DNA of 64,000 bases from NCBI GenBank assembly GCA_902363575.1, contig CABJAJ010000004.1, positions 186,001-250,000 of the forward strand. The letters run 5' to 3'. This document shows positions 28,066 to 36,599 of the stretch, one piece after another. Each line of letters opens with the position of its first letter. Within the stretch, counting starts at the first letter, position 1. This DNA is from Rikenellaceae bacterium (GTDB taxonomy: Bacteria > Bacteroidota > Bacteroidia > Bacteroidales > Rikenellaceae). The notes under the pieces were generated by a model. It was not told the DNA's origin and did no database searches. It saw nothing but the letters and a program-made list of their open reading frames with translations. Made by a program: the position numbers and the translations under genes.

Positions 28066-28620
28066 TCAATCGTGCCGGTCGAGATCCGTCAACCCCTCGG
28101 GCAGCACCAGGCGGATGCGGCGCCGGTCGAAGTCGATGCGGGCGACAAAGGCTTCGGTGGCCGGAACAAGGATGCTGCGGCCGTCGATTTCGAGCTCGAA
28201 GAGCGGGTTCAGATCGCTGTCGTAATAGTCGCGGATCACCCCTTTGAGTTCCCGTCGGCCGGGCTTGCGTCCCTCCTCCGCGTGCACCGGCTCGATCGCC
28301 GTCGCCTCGAAACCGATCAGATCCTCCATGCGGAACTCCTCTTCGGCCTCTTCCACCTGCCCGGCGGTGTCGATGCGCAGTTCGCGGCCGACCAGCTCGG
28401 CGGCGCGCCGCTCGGTGTCGATATCGGCGAATGAGACTACGGCGCCCGCCGCGCCGCGCCGCTCGAAGCGCTCGCAGTAAAGCGGTACGTCGAGCCCGTC
28501 GATCTCCGCCATCAGCGGCGTGTCGGGATCGAAATCCTCGGGAAATCCGGCATAGAGGCCGATCATCAGACCCCCGTCGGTGCCGAAAAGCTTGTTGATT
28601 CTGGCTGCCTTGACTAACAT
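28066..28620 (-). CDS. rimM: 16S rRNA processing protein RimM
   Basis: 184 residues. Binds ribosomal protein S19 and helps mature the 30S head. An N-terminal RimM barrel (about 1-95) is followed by a PRC-barrel-like domain (about 100-180, with LVPATEAFVARIDFDRRRIRL). Sequence divergence is high, as usual in this phylum, but position after rpsP is decisive. A hairpin terminator lies in the 148-base spacer after rpsP, so rimM may be expressed at a lower level than S16. Confidence 0.88.
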   Translation of the reverse strand: MLVKAARINKLFGTDGGLMIGLYAGFPEDFDPDTPLMAEIDGLDVPLYCERFERRGAAGAVVSFADIDTERRAAELVGRELRIDTAGQVEEAEEEFRMEDLIGFEATAIEPVHAEEGRKPGRRELKGVIRDYYDSDLNPLFELEIDGRSILVPATEAFVARIDFDRRRIRLVLPEGLTDLDRHD

Positions 28621-28708
28621 GATGCTCTTGCGATGGGGCGGCGGAGCGCGTTGCCCTGTGCCGCCGGCTCCGTCCCCCGGACGAAGCCATGACCCGTGAC
28701 GGGCCGAA

Positions 28709-28749
28709 TAAAAAGCCCGGCGAATCTCCGCTCACGAAGATCCGCCGGG
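28709..28749 (-). terminator. Attenuator-like terminator between rpsP and rimM
   Basis: CCCGGCG (28716-28722) pairs with CGCCGGG (28743-28749); on the minus strand the stem is followed by a short T-run. It would limit read-through into rimM. Confidence 0.7.
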
Positions 28750-28768
28750 TGGGTCGTGTGTGTCGGTA

Positions 28769-29332
28769 TTACGCCTCGGCGGGGGCTTCGCCCTCGGCGG
28801 GGGCCTCAGCGGGAGCTGCGGCTCCTTCCTCGGCCTGTGCGGCGGCTTCCGCCTCGCGGGCTGCTGCTTCGGCAGCGGCCTTCTTCTCGGCGATGGCCTT
28901 CGCACGCTCCTCGTTCACCTTGGCCTCGGCGGCCATGCGGGCTTTCTCGGCCGAACGGGCATCGGCGGCGAGCTTGTCGTTCTTCGAGGCGATGCGGCCC
29001 TCTTTGTCGCCCAGCCATTTGTTGAATCTGGCCTCGGCGTCCGATTCCGAGAAGGCTCCCTTGGCAACGCCTCCAAGCAGGTGCTTCTTGTAAAGCACGC
29101 CCTTGTAGGAGAGGATGGCCCGACAGGTGTCGGTGGGTTGTGCGCCTTTGAGCAACCAATCCAGAGCTTTCTCGAAGTTCAGATCGATCGTAGCAGGATT
29201 CGTGTTGGGGTTGTAGGTTCCCAGCTTTTCGATGAATTTACCATCACGTGGCGCCCTGCTGTCGGCGGCGACGATATGATAGAAGGCGTAGCCTTTCTTA
29301 CCATGACGTGCCAGACGAATTTTAACAGCCAT
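28769..29332 (-). CDS. rpsP: 30S ribosomal protein S16 with Ala/Glu-rich C-terminal extension
   Basis: 187 residues. The first 80 are S16 ([19 protein letters not shown], then GTYNPNT), a structural protein of the 30S body. The remainder is a charged, alanine-rich helix-forming tail, absent from most bacterial S16 proteins (about 80-90 residues) but seen in Bacteroidetes. The promoter box TACTTTTG lies at 29394-29401; the 60-base leader holds a small hairpin (29371-29388). Confidence 0.95.
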   Translation of the reverse strand: MAVKIRLARHGKKGYAFYHIVAADSRAPRDGKFIEKLGTYNPNTNPATIDLNFEKALDWLLKGAQPTDTCRAILSYKGVLYKKHLLGGVAKGAFSESDAEARFNKWLGDKEGRIASKNDKLAADARSAEKARMAAEAKVNEERAKAIAEKKAAAEAAAREAEAAAQAEEGAAAPAEAPAEGEAPAEA

Positions 29333-29393
29333 TTGCTATAAAATTTTAGTGTGTTGAATAAAAACGCTCAACCCGTTCGGGTTTTTTAGCCTG

Positions 29394-29401
29394 CAAAAGT
29401 A
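29394..29401 (-). promoter_or_regulatory. -7 box of rpsP
   Basis: TACTTTTG on the minus strand, about 60 bases before the rpsP start. Confidence 0.6.
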
Positions 29402-29573
29402 GGGATAATTTCCCGAATATCCATGCGTCGGCGGATCTTTTTTCCGTGCGATCCGCAAAATTTCGATCCCGTCACACGGCCGCGACCGGTGCGTGCGGGG
29501 ATGGCATCGGATTGCCGTGCGCAAACCGGTCCCCACCGGCGGCGGTTCGTGCGTAACGATAAAAGGGGCATTG

Positions 29574-29605
29574 TTTGGAGAATCGCGGGATTTGTGCTAA
29601 TTTTG
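29574..29605 (+). promoter_or_regulatory. Promoter of tRNA-Arg
   Basis: TTTG (29574-29577), 20 bases, TAATTTTG (29598-29605), 25 bases before the tRNA. Confidence 0.75.
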
Positions 29606-29630
29606 TCCCCCGTAATTTCAGGTTAATCGG

Positions 29631-29704
29631 GGTTCCGTAGCTCAGTTGGATAGAGCAACAGCCTTCTAAGCTGTGGGTCGCGCGTTCGAGCCGCGCCGGA
29701 ATCA
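29631..29704 (+). tRNA. tRNA-Arg (anticodon TCT)
   Basis: 74 bases with acceptor GGTTCCG/CGGAATC, D arm GCTC/GAGC, anticodon stem ACAGC/GCTGT with loop CTTCTAA (anticodon TCT), T arm GCGCG/CGCGC and discriminator A. CCA is not encoded. Reads AGA codons, rare in this GC-rich genome. Confidence 0.95.
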
Positions 29705-29711
29705 CCTTTCA

Positions 29712-29736
29712 AGATCCGCTTCAGGGCGGATTTTTT
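29712..29736 (+). terminator. Terminator of tRNA-Arg
   Basis: ATCCGC (29714-29719) pairs with GCGGAT (29726-29731), followed by T6. Confidence 0.8.
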
Positions 29737-30119
29737 GTCCTGCTCTGTCCCTCCGTTTCCGTGCGTCCTTTTCGCTCCCTCCTCAGCGGTTGCCGTGCCG
29801 TCGTCCGCGCCGGACTGACCCTCTTCTCCCGCCGCTTCGGGCATCGGCGAAACGGCCATTCGTCCGTTTGTTTCCGTCCGGTGTCCGCACTTCGGGAAAG
29901 GGGCCGGTAAAGATGTGCATAAACAGGCCAGGACAAGGCGAAAAGAGGCCGATTTTCAACGAATCGAACAAATTTTTCAACTATTTCAATAATATCGATT
30001 TGTTATTCGCAGTTGAGTAAAACGATCGAATTGTTTCCGAATCGGATTTTCCGGTTTCGGTTTGTTCCTTTTTGCCGGTTTTTTGATTCTGTCCGTCATG
30101 CGGAGCCGTTGTACGGGGG
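29737..30119. other. Intergenic, nothing recognised
   Basis: About 380 bases between tRNA-Arg and the promoter of the modular lipoprotein. AT-rich toward the right. No gene, repeat or structured RNA that I can recognise. Confidence 0.5.
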
Positions 30120-30150
30120 TTGCAATTTAAGGGAATTAGGCCTATATTTG
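30120..30150 (+). promoter_or_regulatory. Promoter of the modular lipoprotein gene
   Basis: TTG (30120-30122), 20 bases, TATATTTG (30143-30150). The 60-base leader contains an inverted repeat (ATCAGCC with GGCTGAT). Confidence 0.8.
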
Positions 30151-30210
30151 ACACCCCCATCAGCCCTGACGGGCAATGGCTGATTGCTAAATTAAACTAA
30201 AAGATCGATT

Positions 30211-32379
30211 ATGAAAATGAACCTGAAAGCTGGTTTTGCGTTCCCCCTGCTGGCCATGTTGTTTGCAGCGGGCTGCAGCAACGAGGACACCCCGGGCCCA
30301 CCCCCGGCAGAATCCATGTTTACCGTAGATGTTAGGAGCATCACCCATACCGAAGCGACGGTAGTCGTCAATCCGGTCGATCCCGCTATGCCTTATACGT
30401 TCGACGTGATCGAAAAGGCTGCGTTCGACAGGAATTACAACGGGAGCGTCGAGGCGGTGGTCAACGGTTATATCGACTACATGACCCAGGAGGAGAAAAT
30501 GCCCCTGGCCGAGGTGCTCGAGAACATGCGCTCCGTCGGCGACGATTACTACGACTTCTCGACGCTCGATCCCGAGACCGACTATGTGGCCTATGCCATC
30601 GGTCTGGGCGATTCGGGTACCTGCACGACTTTGCCGACGGTAAAGCAGTTCCGCACGGCCGACCTGGATCCGGTCAAGCCGAAGGATTGCACCTTCCGCG
30701 TGAGCGTGTCGGATATTTCGGTGACGCGGGCGATTATCGACGTCGAGCCGTCCGACAAGACCGTGCCCTATTATTTCGACGTGATCGCAGCGGATCGGCT
30801 TGCAGCGGCCGACAGCCCTGCCGCGGCGCTCGAAGAGTTGATGGCTGAAGGTATCGCCTACTTCCGTTCTCAGGGATACAGTCTGGAGGATGCGATCAAG
30901 GAGCTGCGCTCGGTGGGTAACGACGGCATAGACCTGGAATACGGCACGCTTAAGGCGCTTACCAAGTACAGTGTCGTTGCGGGCGGTATCGACGAGTGGG
31001 GCCGGGTGAATACCGAGGTGGCGACCAAGGAGTTCACCACGCAGGCCGTGTCGCCTTCCGACAACACGTTCAGCATCGCCGTGGAGGAGATTACCGCCAT
31101 CGGTGCGATGGTGACCGTGACGCCGACCAATAACGATCCCTACTACGCCGCCGTATTCGAGGCCGCCGGACTGGAAGGCCGCACCGACGCGGAGATCGTG
31201 GCCGCCGTCGAGCAGACGGGCTCGATCGACTGGCAGACCCGCACCGGCAAAGGTGAGCTCGATTATTCGCAGGACCTCGAATCCGACACGAACTATCTGG
31301 TCGTTGTCTTCGGGTACCGGGAAGGGGCGACCACCCCGGTTTCGCGCCAGACGTTCCGTACTGAGCAGGGCGGCGATCCGGCCCTGTGCGAGTTCGAGTT
31401 CGACATGATAACGGAGAGCCGCATCGCCAACATGGGCGTGCTGCCTTCGGACGAGACGGTCAGCTACATCTTCGGCATGATCGCCAAATCGGACTATATC
31501 GACGACGAGATGCTCGTCGAGATCATGCAGGAGCAGATGGAGGAAGAGGCCGAGATGGCCGGAATAACGCTCGACGAGCTGTTCTCCGTCGCACGTTACC
31601 GCGGCATCGGCGAGGCGAGCTTCCCGTTCGTGTCGTTGCAGGAGTATGTGCTCTACGCCTATGCGATCAACCGCGACTTCTCGGCTGCGGGCCCTGTTTT
31701 CACCGAAGCGTGGACGGCACCCGAAATCAAGGTTTCGACGGCGACGGCGACCGTCGTTTGGAGCAAGTATTACGACGGCGAGGCGCTTTACGCCTACGAT
31801 CCCGAAACGTATTCCGACGGACAGATGAATCTGGCCTTCATTCCGACGACCATCGAGCATAGCGACGATGCGGCGGAATGGTATGCAGCCATTTATGCCG
31901 ACGATCTGACGGACCGTTCCGACCTGTCGATCATCAACAACCTGCTGAAGAGCGGTCAGAAGAACCCGACCACGCTCTCCTATTCGTGGGCTTATTTCTA
32001 CGATGTCGCCTATTGGGGCGCCACCGGTACGGCCAATACGTTCTGTGCGGTAGCTCTCGATGCCGAAGGCAATTACGGGCCGGTTTTCCGCTCCGTGGCC
32101 ATGCCTCTCAAGTCGGGGTGCTCGCCCATCTCCGACCTGGTCGGCAATACGACCGCGATCAAGGCCGACCGGCCTGTGCCGTTCAGCTCGGTGAGCGTGC
32201 CGGCTGCCCGTGAAACCGCAGTCAGCGTGGCGCGCAAGGCGCAGGACGGGGCGCATGCCGGGAATCACAAGCTGTTCGAGGGGCCTGCGGCTCCGCGCGA
32301 AAAGGCGAAACTGACCTCGCTGCGGCATGCGGAGTATGCGGCAGCGGCCGGTCGGGTGTTCGGCGTGCGGCTGCGCTGA
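30211..32379 (+). CDS. Surface lipoprotein with repeated beta modules
   Basis: 722 residues, lipobox at Cys22 (FAAGC). The body consists of four related modules of about 120 residues, starting near residues 36, 155, 285 and 394: each opens with a strand like FRVSVSDISVTRAIIDVEPS, then PYYFDVI, and ends with a sentence-like loop (TDYVAYAIG type). A fifth, different module (from about 505) and a basic C-terminal tail follow. Such repeated fibronectin-III-like lipoproteins are typical of Alistipes and relatives; function is unknown, surface exposure is inferred from the lipobox. It is a single gene with strong promoter and terminator. Confidence 0.85.
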   Translation: MKMNLKAGFAFPLLAMLFAAGCSNEDTPGPPPAESMFTVDVRSITHTEATVVVNPVDPAMPYTFDVIEKAAFDRNYNGSVEAVVNGYIDYMTQEEKMPLAEVLENMRSVGDDYYDFSTLDPETDYVAYAIGLGDSGTCTTLPTVKQFRTADLDPVKPKDCTFRVSVSDISVTRAIIDVEPSDKTVPYYFDVIAADRLAAADSPAAALEELMAEGIAYFRSQGYSLEDAIKELRSVGNDGIDLEYGTLKALTKYSVVAGGIDEWGRVNTEVATKEFTTQAVSPSDNTFSIAVEEITAIGAMVTVTPTNNDPYYAAVFEAAGLEGRTDAEIVAAVEQTGSIDWQTRTGKGELDYSQDLESDTNYLVVVFGYREGATTPVSRQTFRTEQGGDPALCEFEFDMITESRIANMGVLPSDETVSYIFGMIAKSDYIDDEMLVEIMQEQMEEEAEMAGITLDELFSVARYRGIGEASFPFVSLQEYVLYAYAINRDFSAAGPVFTEAWTAPEIKVSTATATVVWSKYYDGEALYAYDPETYSDGQMNLAFIPTTIEHSDDAAEWYAAIYADDLTDRSDLSIINNLLKSGQKNPTTLSYSWAYFYDVAYWGATGTANTFCAVALDAEGNYGPVFRSVAMPLKSGCSPISDLVGNTTAIKADRPVPFSSVSVPAARETAVSVARKAQDGAHAGNHKLFEGPAAPREKAKLTSLRHAEYAAAAGRVFGVRLR

Positions 32380-32403
32380 GCGGTTGCATGATGTAGGTAT
32401 GAA

Positions 32404-32436
32404 ACGGGCTCCCGGATTTCGGGAGCCCGTTGTTTT
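32404..32436 (+). terminator. Terminator of the modular lipoprotein gene
   Basis: A perfect 11-base stem (32404-32414 with 32420-32430), loop GATTT, then a T-rich tail. Confidence 0.85.
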
Positions 32437-32541
32437 GCCGGAGATTCGCTTGCTGCGGCAGGTTGCCGGTGACGGCTCTCGAAGAACGACCCGTGGCTGC
32501 CGTGCAACCGTTTTCGGGCCGGTCGCGGCGTGTCGGTTGCG

Positions 32542-34290
32542 TCAGCGGAGAAAAGTGCCTTCCCAGCTTGCCGTATTGCCGCAGCGGTCGGCGGCGGTGA
32601 CGCGCAGCCGGTGCAGTTCGCCGGTCGGCAGGTCGCGGTCGTCGAAGGTGTGCGTGACGATGCCCCGGATCGGATCGCGGTCGAGGATGGCCCAACGTCC
32701 GTCGATCTCGGCACGGACGGAGGCGATGCCCGAGAAGTTGTCATCGATCGCCAAGCTGAAACCGCGTGCGCGGCTCAGGTCCGCTCCGTCGCCGAACCGG
32801 GGTTCCAGCCGGGGCGGTACCGTGTCGGCGACCATGAGTAGGTAGCCGAGCGTCCGGGTGCGGAGCGTAATGCCGCCGCTCCGGTAGGCGCCGCCCAGGT
32901 AGCTCAGGCGTCCTTTGCCGTTTATTGTGGCCAGGGCCGCATGGGGTTGCAGGTCGCGCGGCACGAAGGCCCGTACGGTCACTTCGGCGGGCTCGTGCAG
33001 AGGCGTCTCCCGGGAAAGCACCCGATAGACGGACGAAAGTACCGTCAGCGTCGTGTCGCGGGGCGCCGGGCGGGCATGGCGTGTCATTTCATACCGTACG
33101 GGCTCGTACAATGCGCCGGCGGGGATCGTAACGCAGAGGTCGTCGTGGAGGTCGGCGAAGCGTTTGGACGGGTCGATGACCCGCACGAGGGTATCCGCAT
33201 CGGCATGGAACGCCTTTTGGTCGCTGCCGGTGACCGCAAAGGTGAGCGACGAGCGATTGCCGCTGTCATCCTCGGCTACGATGCGCAGTTGCCGCCGTTC
33301 GCCCGCCGAACAGGCGATAAGTCCCCGGTTGCGCAGGATCGGGTAGCAGTCCAGCCGGTTGCTTTCGGGCACGGCGAGGCGGATCGCTTCGTTGCGCGAG
33401 GCGATTTGCAGCGGATAGCTGGCCACCACGTTGCAATAGCGGGTTTCGTCGAACGCATAGCCGTCCATCCGGTATTGGAAAACAGGCTCCCCGTCCGCTT
33501 CGAGCGTCACGCGATAGAGACCGAACGTGTTGTTCACGTCGTTCTTGCGGTCGGTGGCTTCCAGCACGAAGTAGCCCAGCCGTCCGACCGGCAGCGGGTC
33601 GGGGGCGTCCAGGCGGTAGTCGCCGTCGGAGGTGCGCCGGATCGGGAAGCTGCGCCCCGGAGCGGCGACGGGCAACCCGCCGAGCGTGTCCACCTCGAAG
33701 TAGTGCAACCGCACCAGCAAGGGGGCGATGTCGTCCGGAACCCGGATGATGCCGGCGGCTACCGTGTTGAGCGTGCGCTGGGTGGGGGTGTCGCGTACCT
33801 CGAAATGGAGGTGGGGCCCGAACGACTGGCCCGTGTTCCCCGAGAGGGCGATGCGCTCGCCCTGCCGCACGGGAAAGCGGCCCCGTGCGGGGTAGAGGTC
33901 CACACGGTTGCGCCGCTGTCGGTAGCGTTCCTCCCGCACATAGGTTTCGATGTCGTCCCGGAATTGCGAGAGGTGGCCGTAAACCGTCGTCGTGCCGTTG
34001 GGATGGGCGACGTAGAGCGCCCGTCCGTAACCCGACGGGGAGACCAGGATGCGCACCACCTCGCCGTCGGCTGCTGCGAGCACGGGTTTGCCCGTCACGC
34101 CGTCGGTTTTGATGTCCACGCCGGAGTGGAAGTGATCGGGCCGCATTTCGCCGAAATTGGCGGAGAGTGCCCTGACCGCGCCGCCGACGGGATAGATGTA
34201 ATAGGCGGTGTCGGGAGTCTGTGCCGCAGCCGGAAGCATCGCGGCGAGCAGGGGCAGCGCTGCTGCGCTGCGGATCAGAAATCTGAGCAT
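32542..34290 (-). CDS. M23 family metallopeptidase (LytM-type)
   Basis: 582 residues with a signal peptide (to about residue 23). The LytM domain is N-terminal: zinc ligands are in HFHSGVDIKT (His and Asp) and in GPHLHFEV (HxH), with the usual glycine-rich YGRALYVAHPNG strand between. The remaining 380 residues are beta-rich and of no clear family. It probably cuts cell-wall cross-links in the periplasm. Last gene of a six-gene operon; its ATG overlaps the end of recX by 16 bases. Confidence 0.88.
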   Translation of the reverse strand: MLRFLIRSAAALPLLAAMLPAAAQTPDTAYYIYPVGGAVRALSANFGEMRPDHFHSGVDIKTDGVTGKPVLAAADGEVVRILVSPSGYGRALYVAHPNGTTTVYGHLSQFRDDIETYVREERYRQRRNRVDLYPARGRFPVRQGERIALSGNTGQSFGPHLHFEVRDTPTQRTLNTVAAGIIRVPDDIAPLLVRLHYFEVDTLGGLPVAAPGRSFPIRRTSDGDYRLDAPDPLPVGRLGYFVLEATDRKNDVNNTFGLYRVTLEADGEPVFQYRMDGYAFDETRYCNVVASYPLQIASRNEAIRLAVPESNRLDCYPILRNRGLIACSAGERRQLRIVAEDDSGNRSSLTFAVTGSDQKAFHADADTLVRVIDPSKRFADLHDDLCVTIPAGALYEPVRYEMTRHARPAPRDTTLTVLSSVYRVLSRETPLHEPAEVTVRAFVPRDLQPHAALATINGKGRLSYLGGAYRSGGITLRTRTLGYLLMVADTVPPRLEPRFGDGADLSRARGFSLAIDDNFSGIASVRAEIDGRWAILDRDPIRGIVTHTFDDRDLPTGELHRLRVTAADRCGNTASWEGTFLR

Positions 34291-34787
34291 GGTTCCGGGC
34301 CGGCGTCTCCGGCCAGTTTGTTCGCTTCGTCCAGCACCGTCTCGTATTCGTAACCGAGCGAGAGGCCGTAGCGGATGAGTTTCGTTTTGAGTTCAAAGGG
34401 GGTGCGGCAGCGCGTCGTGCGGGCTTTGCGCACGAGCTGTTCGCGGAGCCGCGGCCCGGCGGTTTCGGGGTCGGCCTGCGCGAGCGCACCCGCTATGAAC
34501 GCCTCGGCGATCCCCTTGCGGGCGAGGGCCGCCCGGATTTTGCGGCCGCCCCAGCCGCTCAGCCGCATCTTCTCCCGCACGAATGCAGCGGCATAGCGCT
34601 CGTCGTCGATGAAGCGCTGCTGTTGCAGTTGCCGCAACACCTGCTGCTGCGCAGCCGGCTCCACGCCCCAGCCGCGCATGAGCCGCAAGGCGTCGCCCGA
34701 GCACTTCTCCGCGCGTGCGCAGAGCCGCATCAGGGCCGAGAGAGCCTGCTCGGGGCTTTTGCTGCGTTTTATGTGTTGCGGCACCAT
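34275..34787 (-). CDS. recX: RecA regulator RecX
   Basis: 170 residues from the ATG at 34787; an upstream open extension lies inside prmC and is rejected. Three-helix repeats typical of RecX are visible (ALRLMRGWGVEP, FIDDERYAAAFVREKMRLSGWG, GRKIRAALARKGI). RecX binds RecA filaments and limits recombination. Overlaps prmC by 19 bases and the M23 gene by 16 bases, so the three are co-translated. Confidence 0.85.
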   Translation of the reverse strand: MVPQHIKRSKSPEQALSALMRLCARAEKCSGDALRLMRGWGVEPAAQQQVLRQLQQQRFIDDERYAAAFVREKMRLSGWGGRKIRAALARKGIAEAFIAGALAQADPETAGPRLREQLVRKARTTRCRTPFELKTKLIRYGLSLGYEYETVLDEANKLAGDAGPEPCSDF

Positions 34788-35614
34788 GCCATGCGGGGTT
34801 TGTCGTTCATGTCCAGGTAAATTTCGATCGCCTCGTAAGCCTCGGACGCCAGCAGACGGCGCATTGCCTCCGCCTGCCGTTCGTCGATCTCCAGCCACAG
34901 GCTTCCGCCGGGGCGGAGCAGCCGCCGGGCCGAGCGTGCGATGGCCCGGTAGAAGCGCAGGGGGTCGTCGTCGGGGACGAAAAGCGCTTCCGCGGGCTCG
35001 TAACCGGTCACGTTGCGGCGCATGGCCGGCCGATCGCCGGCAGGTACATAGGGCGGATTGGAGACGATGATGTCGTATTGCCGGTCGGCCGCTTCGTGCA
35101 GATCCCCCAGAGCGTCGGCCCGGAAGAAACGGACGCCCGAGCCGAGAGCGGCAGCATTTTCACGGGCGATGGCGAGGGCACGTTCGGAGAGATCGACCGC
35201 ATGGACTTCCGCGCCCGCGATCAGCCGGTCGAGCGCGATGGCGATGCAGCCGCTTCCGGTGCCGATGTCGAGCACCGTGGGCGATGGCGGGGCCTGCCGC
35301 ACGATCCGCATGACGAGCTCCTCGGTTTCGGGGCGGGGAATGAGCACCCCTTCCCTTACGCCGATCCGCAGTCCGCAGAACTCGGTGTAGCCCAGCACGT
35401 ATTGCAGGGGGCGGCCCGCTGCCAGCGCGGCGATCTGCTCCTCCAATCCTTCGATGCGCACGGTTTCGTCGGGATTCACGAGCAGCTCCGTCGGGGTGAG
35501 GCCGCTGCGTTCGGCGACGAGGATGCGGGCGATCTGCAGGGCCTCGCGTTCGGGATAGAGGGAACGCAGGGCTTCGGCGATACGGCGGATGGTTTCTCGG
35601 CGGGTGGACATCAT
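34769..35614 (-). CDS. prmC: Release-factor glutamine methyltransferase PrmC
   Basis: 281 residues from the ATG at 35614 (Met2 at 35611 is equally possible). Methylates the GGQ glutamine of release factors 1 and 2. The SAM-binding motif VLDIGTGSGCIAIAL and the catalytic NPPY (VSNPPYVP) are present, plus an N-terminal helical domain (about 1-75) with the IPRPETEELV block. Starts on the 4-base ATGA overlap with aroC. Confidence 0.95.
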   Translation of the reverse strand: MMSTRRETIRRIAEALRSLYPEREALQIARILVAERSGLTPTELLVNPDETVRIEGLEEQIAALAAGRPLQYVLGYTEFCGLRIGVREGVLIPRPETEELVMRIVRQAPPSPTVLDIGTGSGCIAIALDRLIAGAEVHAVDLSERALAIARENAAALGSGVRFFRADALGDLHEAADRQYDIIVSNPPYVPAGDRPAMRRNVTGYEPAEALFVPDDDPLRFYRAIARSARRLLRPGGSLWLEIDERQAEAMRRLLASEAYEAIEIYLDMNDKPRMAWCRNT

Positions 35615-36591
35615 CGGCGGCGCATGGAGAGGTCGGCCAGAACGGCGGCGGCGGCCGCTTCGACGATCGCCGGAGCGCGCAGGGCGATGCAGGCGTCGTG
35701 CCGTCCCCTGATCGTGAGGGGTTGTACGGTGCCGCTCGCGGGATCGTAGGTCGGCTGCGGCATGCCGATGCTGGGGGTCGGTTTGACGGCGACCCGGAAC
35801 GAAAGTTCGTTGCCGTTGGTCAGGCCGCCGTTGATGCCCCCCTCCCGGTTGGTGGCCGTATGCCCACCTGCGTCGGTCAGCAGGTCGTTGCGCTGCGATC
35901 CCCGCGCTTCGGCGGCGGCGAATCCGTCGCCGAACTCCACCCCCTTGACGGCGGGTATGGCGAAGAGCAGGTGGCTCAGCAGGCTTTCGGCCGAATCGAA
36001 GAAAGGCTCGCCCCACCCGGTCGGAAGACCTGTGACGCGACATTCGATCACCCCGCCGACGGAGTCGCCCGCTGCGGCTGCAGCCGCGACCACCTCCCCG
36101 AAACGGTCGGGGTCGTCGCAGCCGCCGATGCGGACGGCGCGGGTATGGAACCGCAGGCCGGGCAGACACTTTTTTGCGACCACGCCCGCAGCCACGATCC
36201 CCACCGTGAGGCGGCCCGAAAATGCCCCTCCGCCGCGGGGGTCGTTGCAGCCGCCATAGCGGACGAAAGCCGTGCGGTCGGCATGGGAGGGGCGGAAACA
36301 GCTTCCCGTCGGGGGATAGGCCGCCGGGTCGGTGTCCTCGTTGGCGAACTCCACGGTCAGGGGAGCCCCGGTGGTCACGCCCCGGTAAATGCCCGAAACG
36401 AGTTCGGGACGGTCCGGCTCGCGGCGGGCGGTGGTGCCGTGCGCTCCGCTGCGCCGGCGCGACAGGTCGCCCTCGAAATCGGCGGCCGAGAGGGGAATGC
36501 CCGGCGGCACGCCGTCGATCGATACCCCGATGCGGGGGCCGTGGGACTCGCCCCAGAGGGTGATGCGGAAGATTTGGCCGAAACTGTTCAT
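35611..36591 (-). CDS. aroC: Chorismate synthase
   Basis: 326 residues from the ATG at 36591; a further ATG at 36603 overlaps the aroA stop (ATGA) and is possible. Converts EPSP to chorismate with reduced FMN. Signature blocks: SFGQIFRITLWGESHGPRIG, the RRRSGAHGTTARREPD loop and GDSVGGVIEC. Slightly shorter than the usual 350-360 residues. Neighbour aroA makes its substrate. Confidence 0.95.
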   Translation of the reverse strand: MNSFGQIFRITLWGESHGPRIGVSIDGVPPGIPLSAADFEGDLSRRRSGAHGTTARREPDRPELVSGIYRGVTTGAPLTVEFANEDTDPAAYPPTGSCFRPSHADRTAFVRYGGCNDPRGGGAFSGRLTVGIVAAGVVAKKCLPGLRFHTRAVRIGGCDDPDRFGEVVAAAAAAGDSVGGVIECRVTGLPTGWGEPFFDSAESLLSHLLFAIPAVKGVEFGDGFAAAEARGSQRNDLLTDAGGHTATNREGGINGGLTNGNELSFRVAVKPTPSIGMPQPTYDPASGTVQPLTIRGRHDACIALRAPAIVEAAAAAVLADLSMRRR

Positions 36592-36599
36592 GGCGGCGG

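Noticed and set aside
30187-32328. A 713-codon open frame opposite the modular lipoprotein
   Set aside because: Shadow of repeated codons in the lipoprotein; Arg/His/Gly-rich with no family features.
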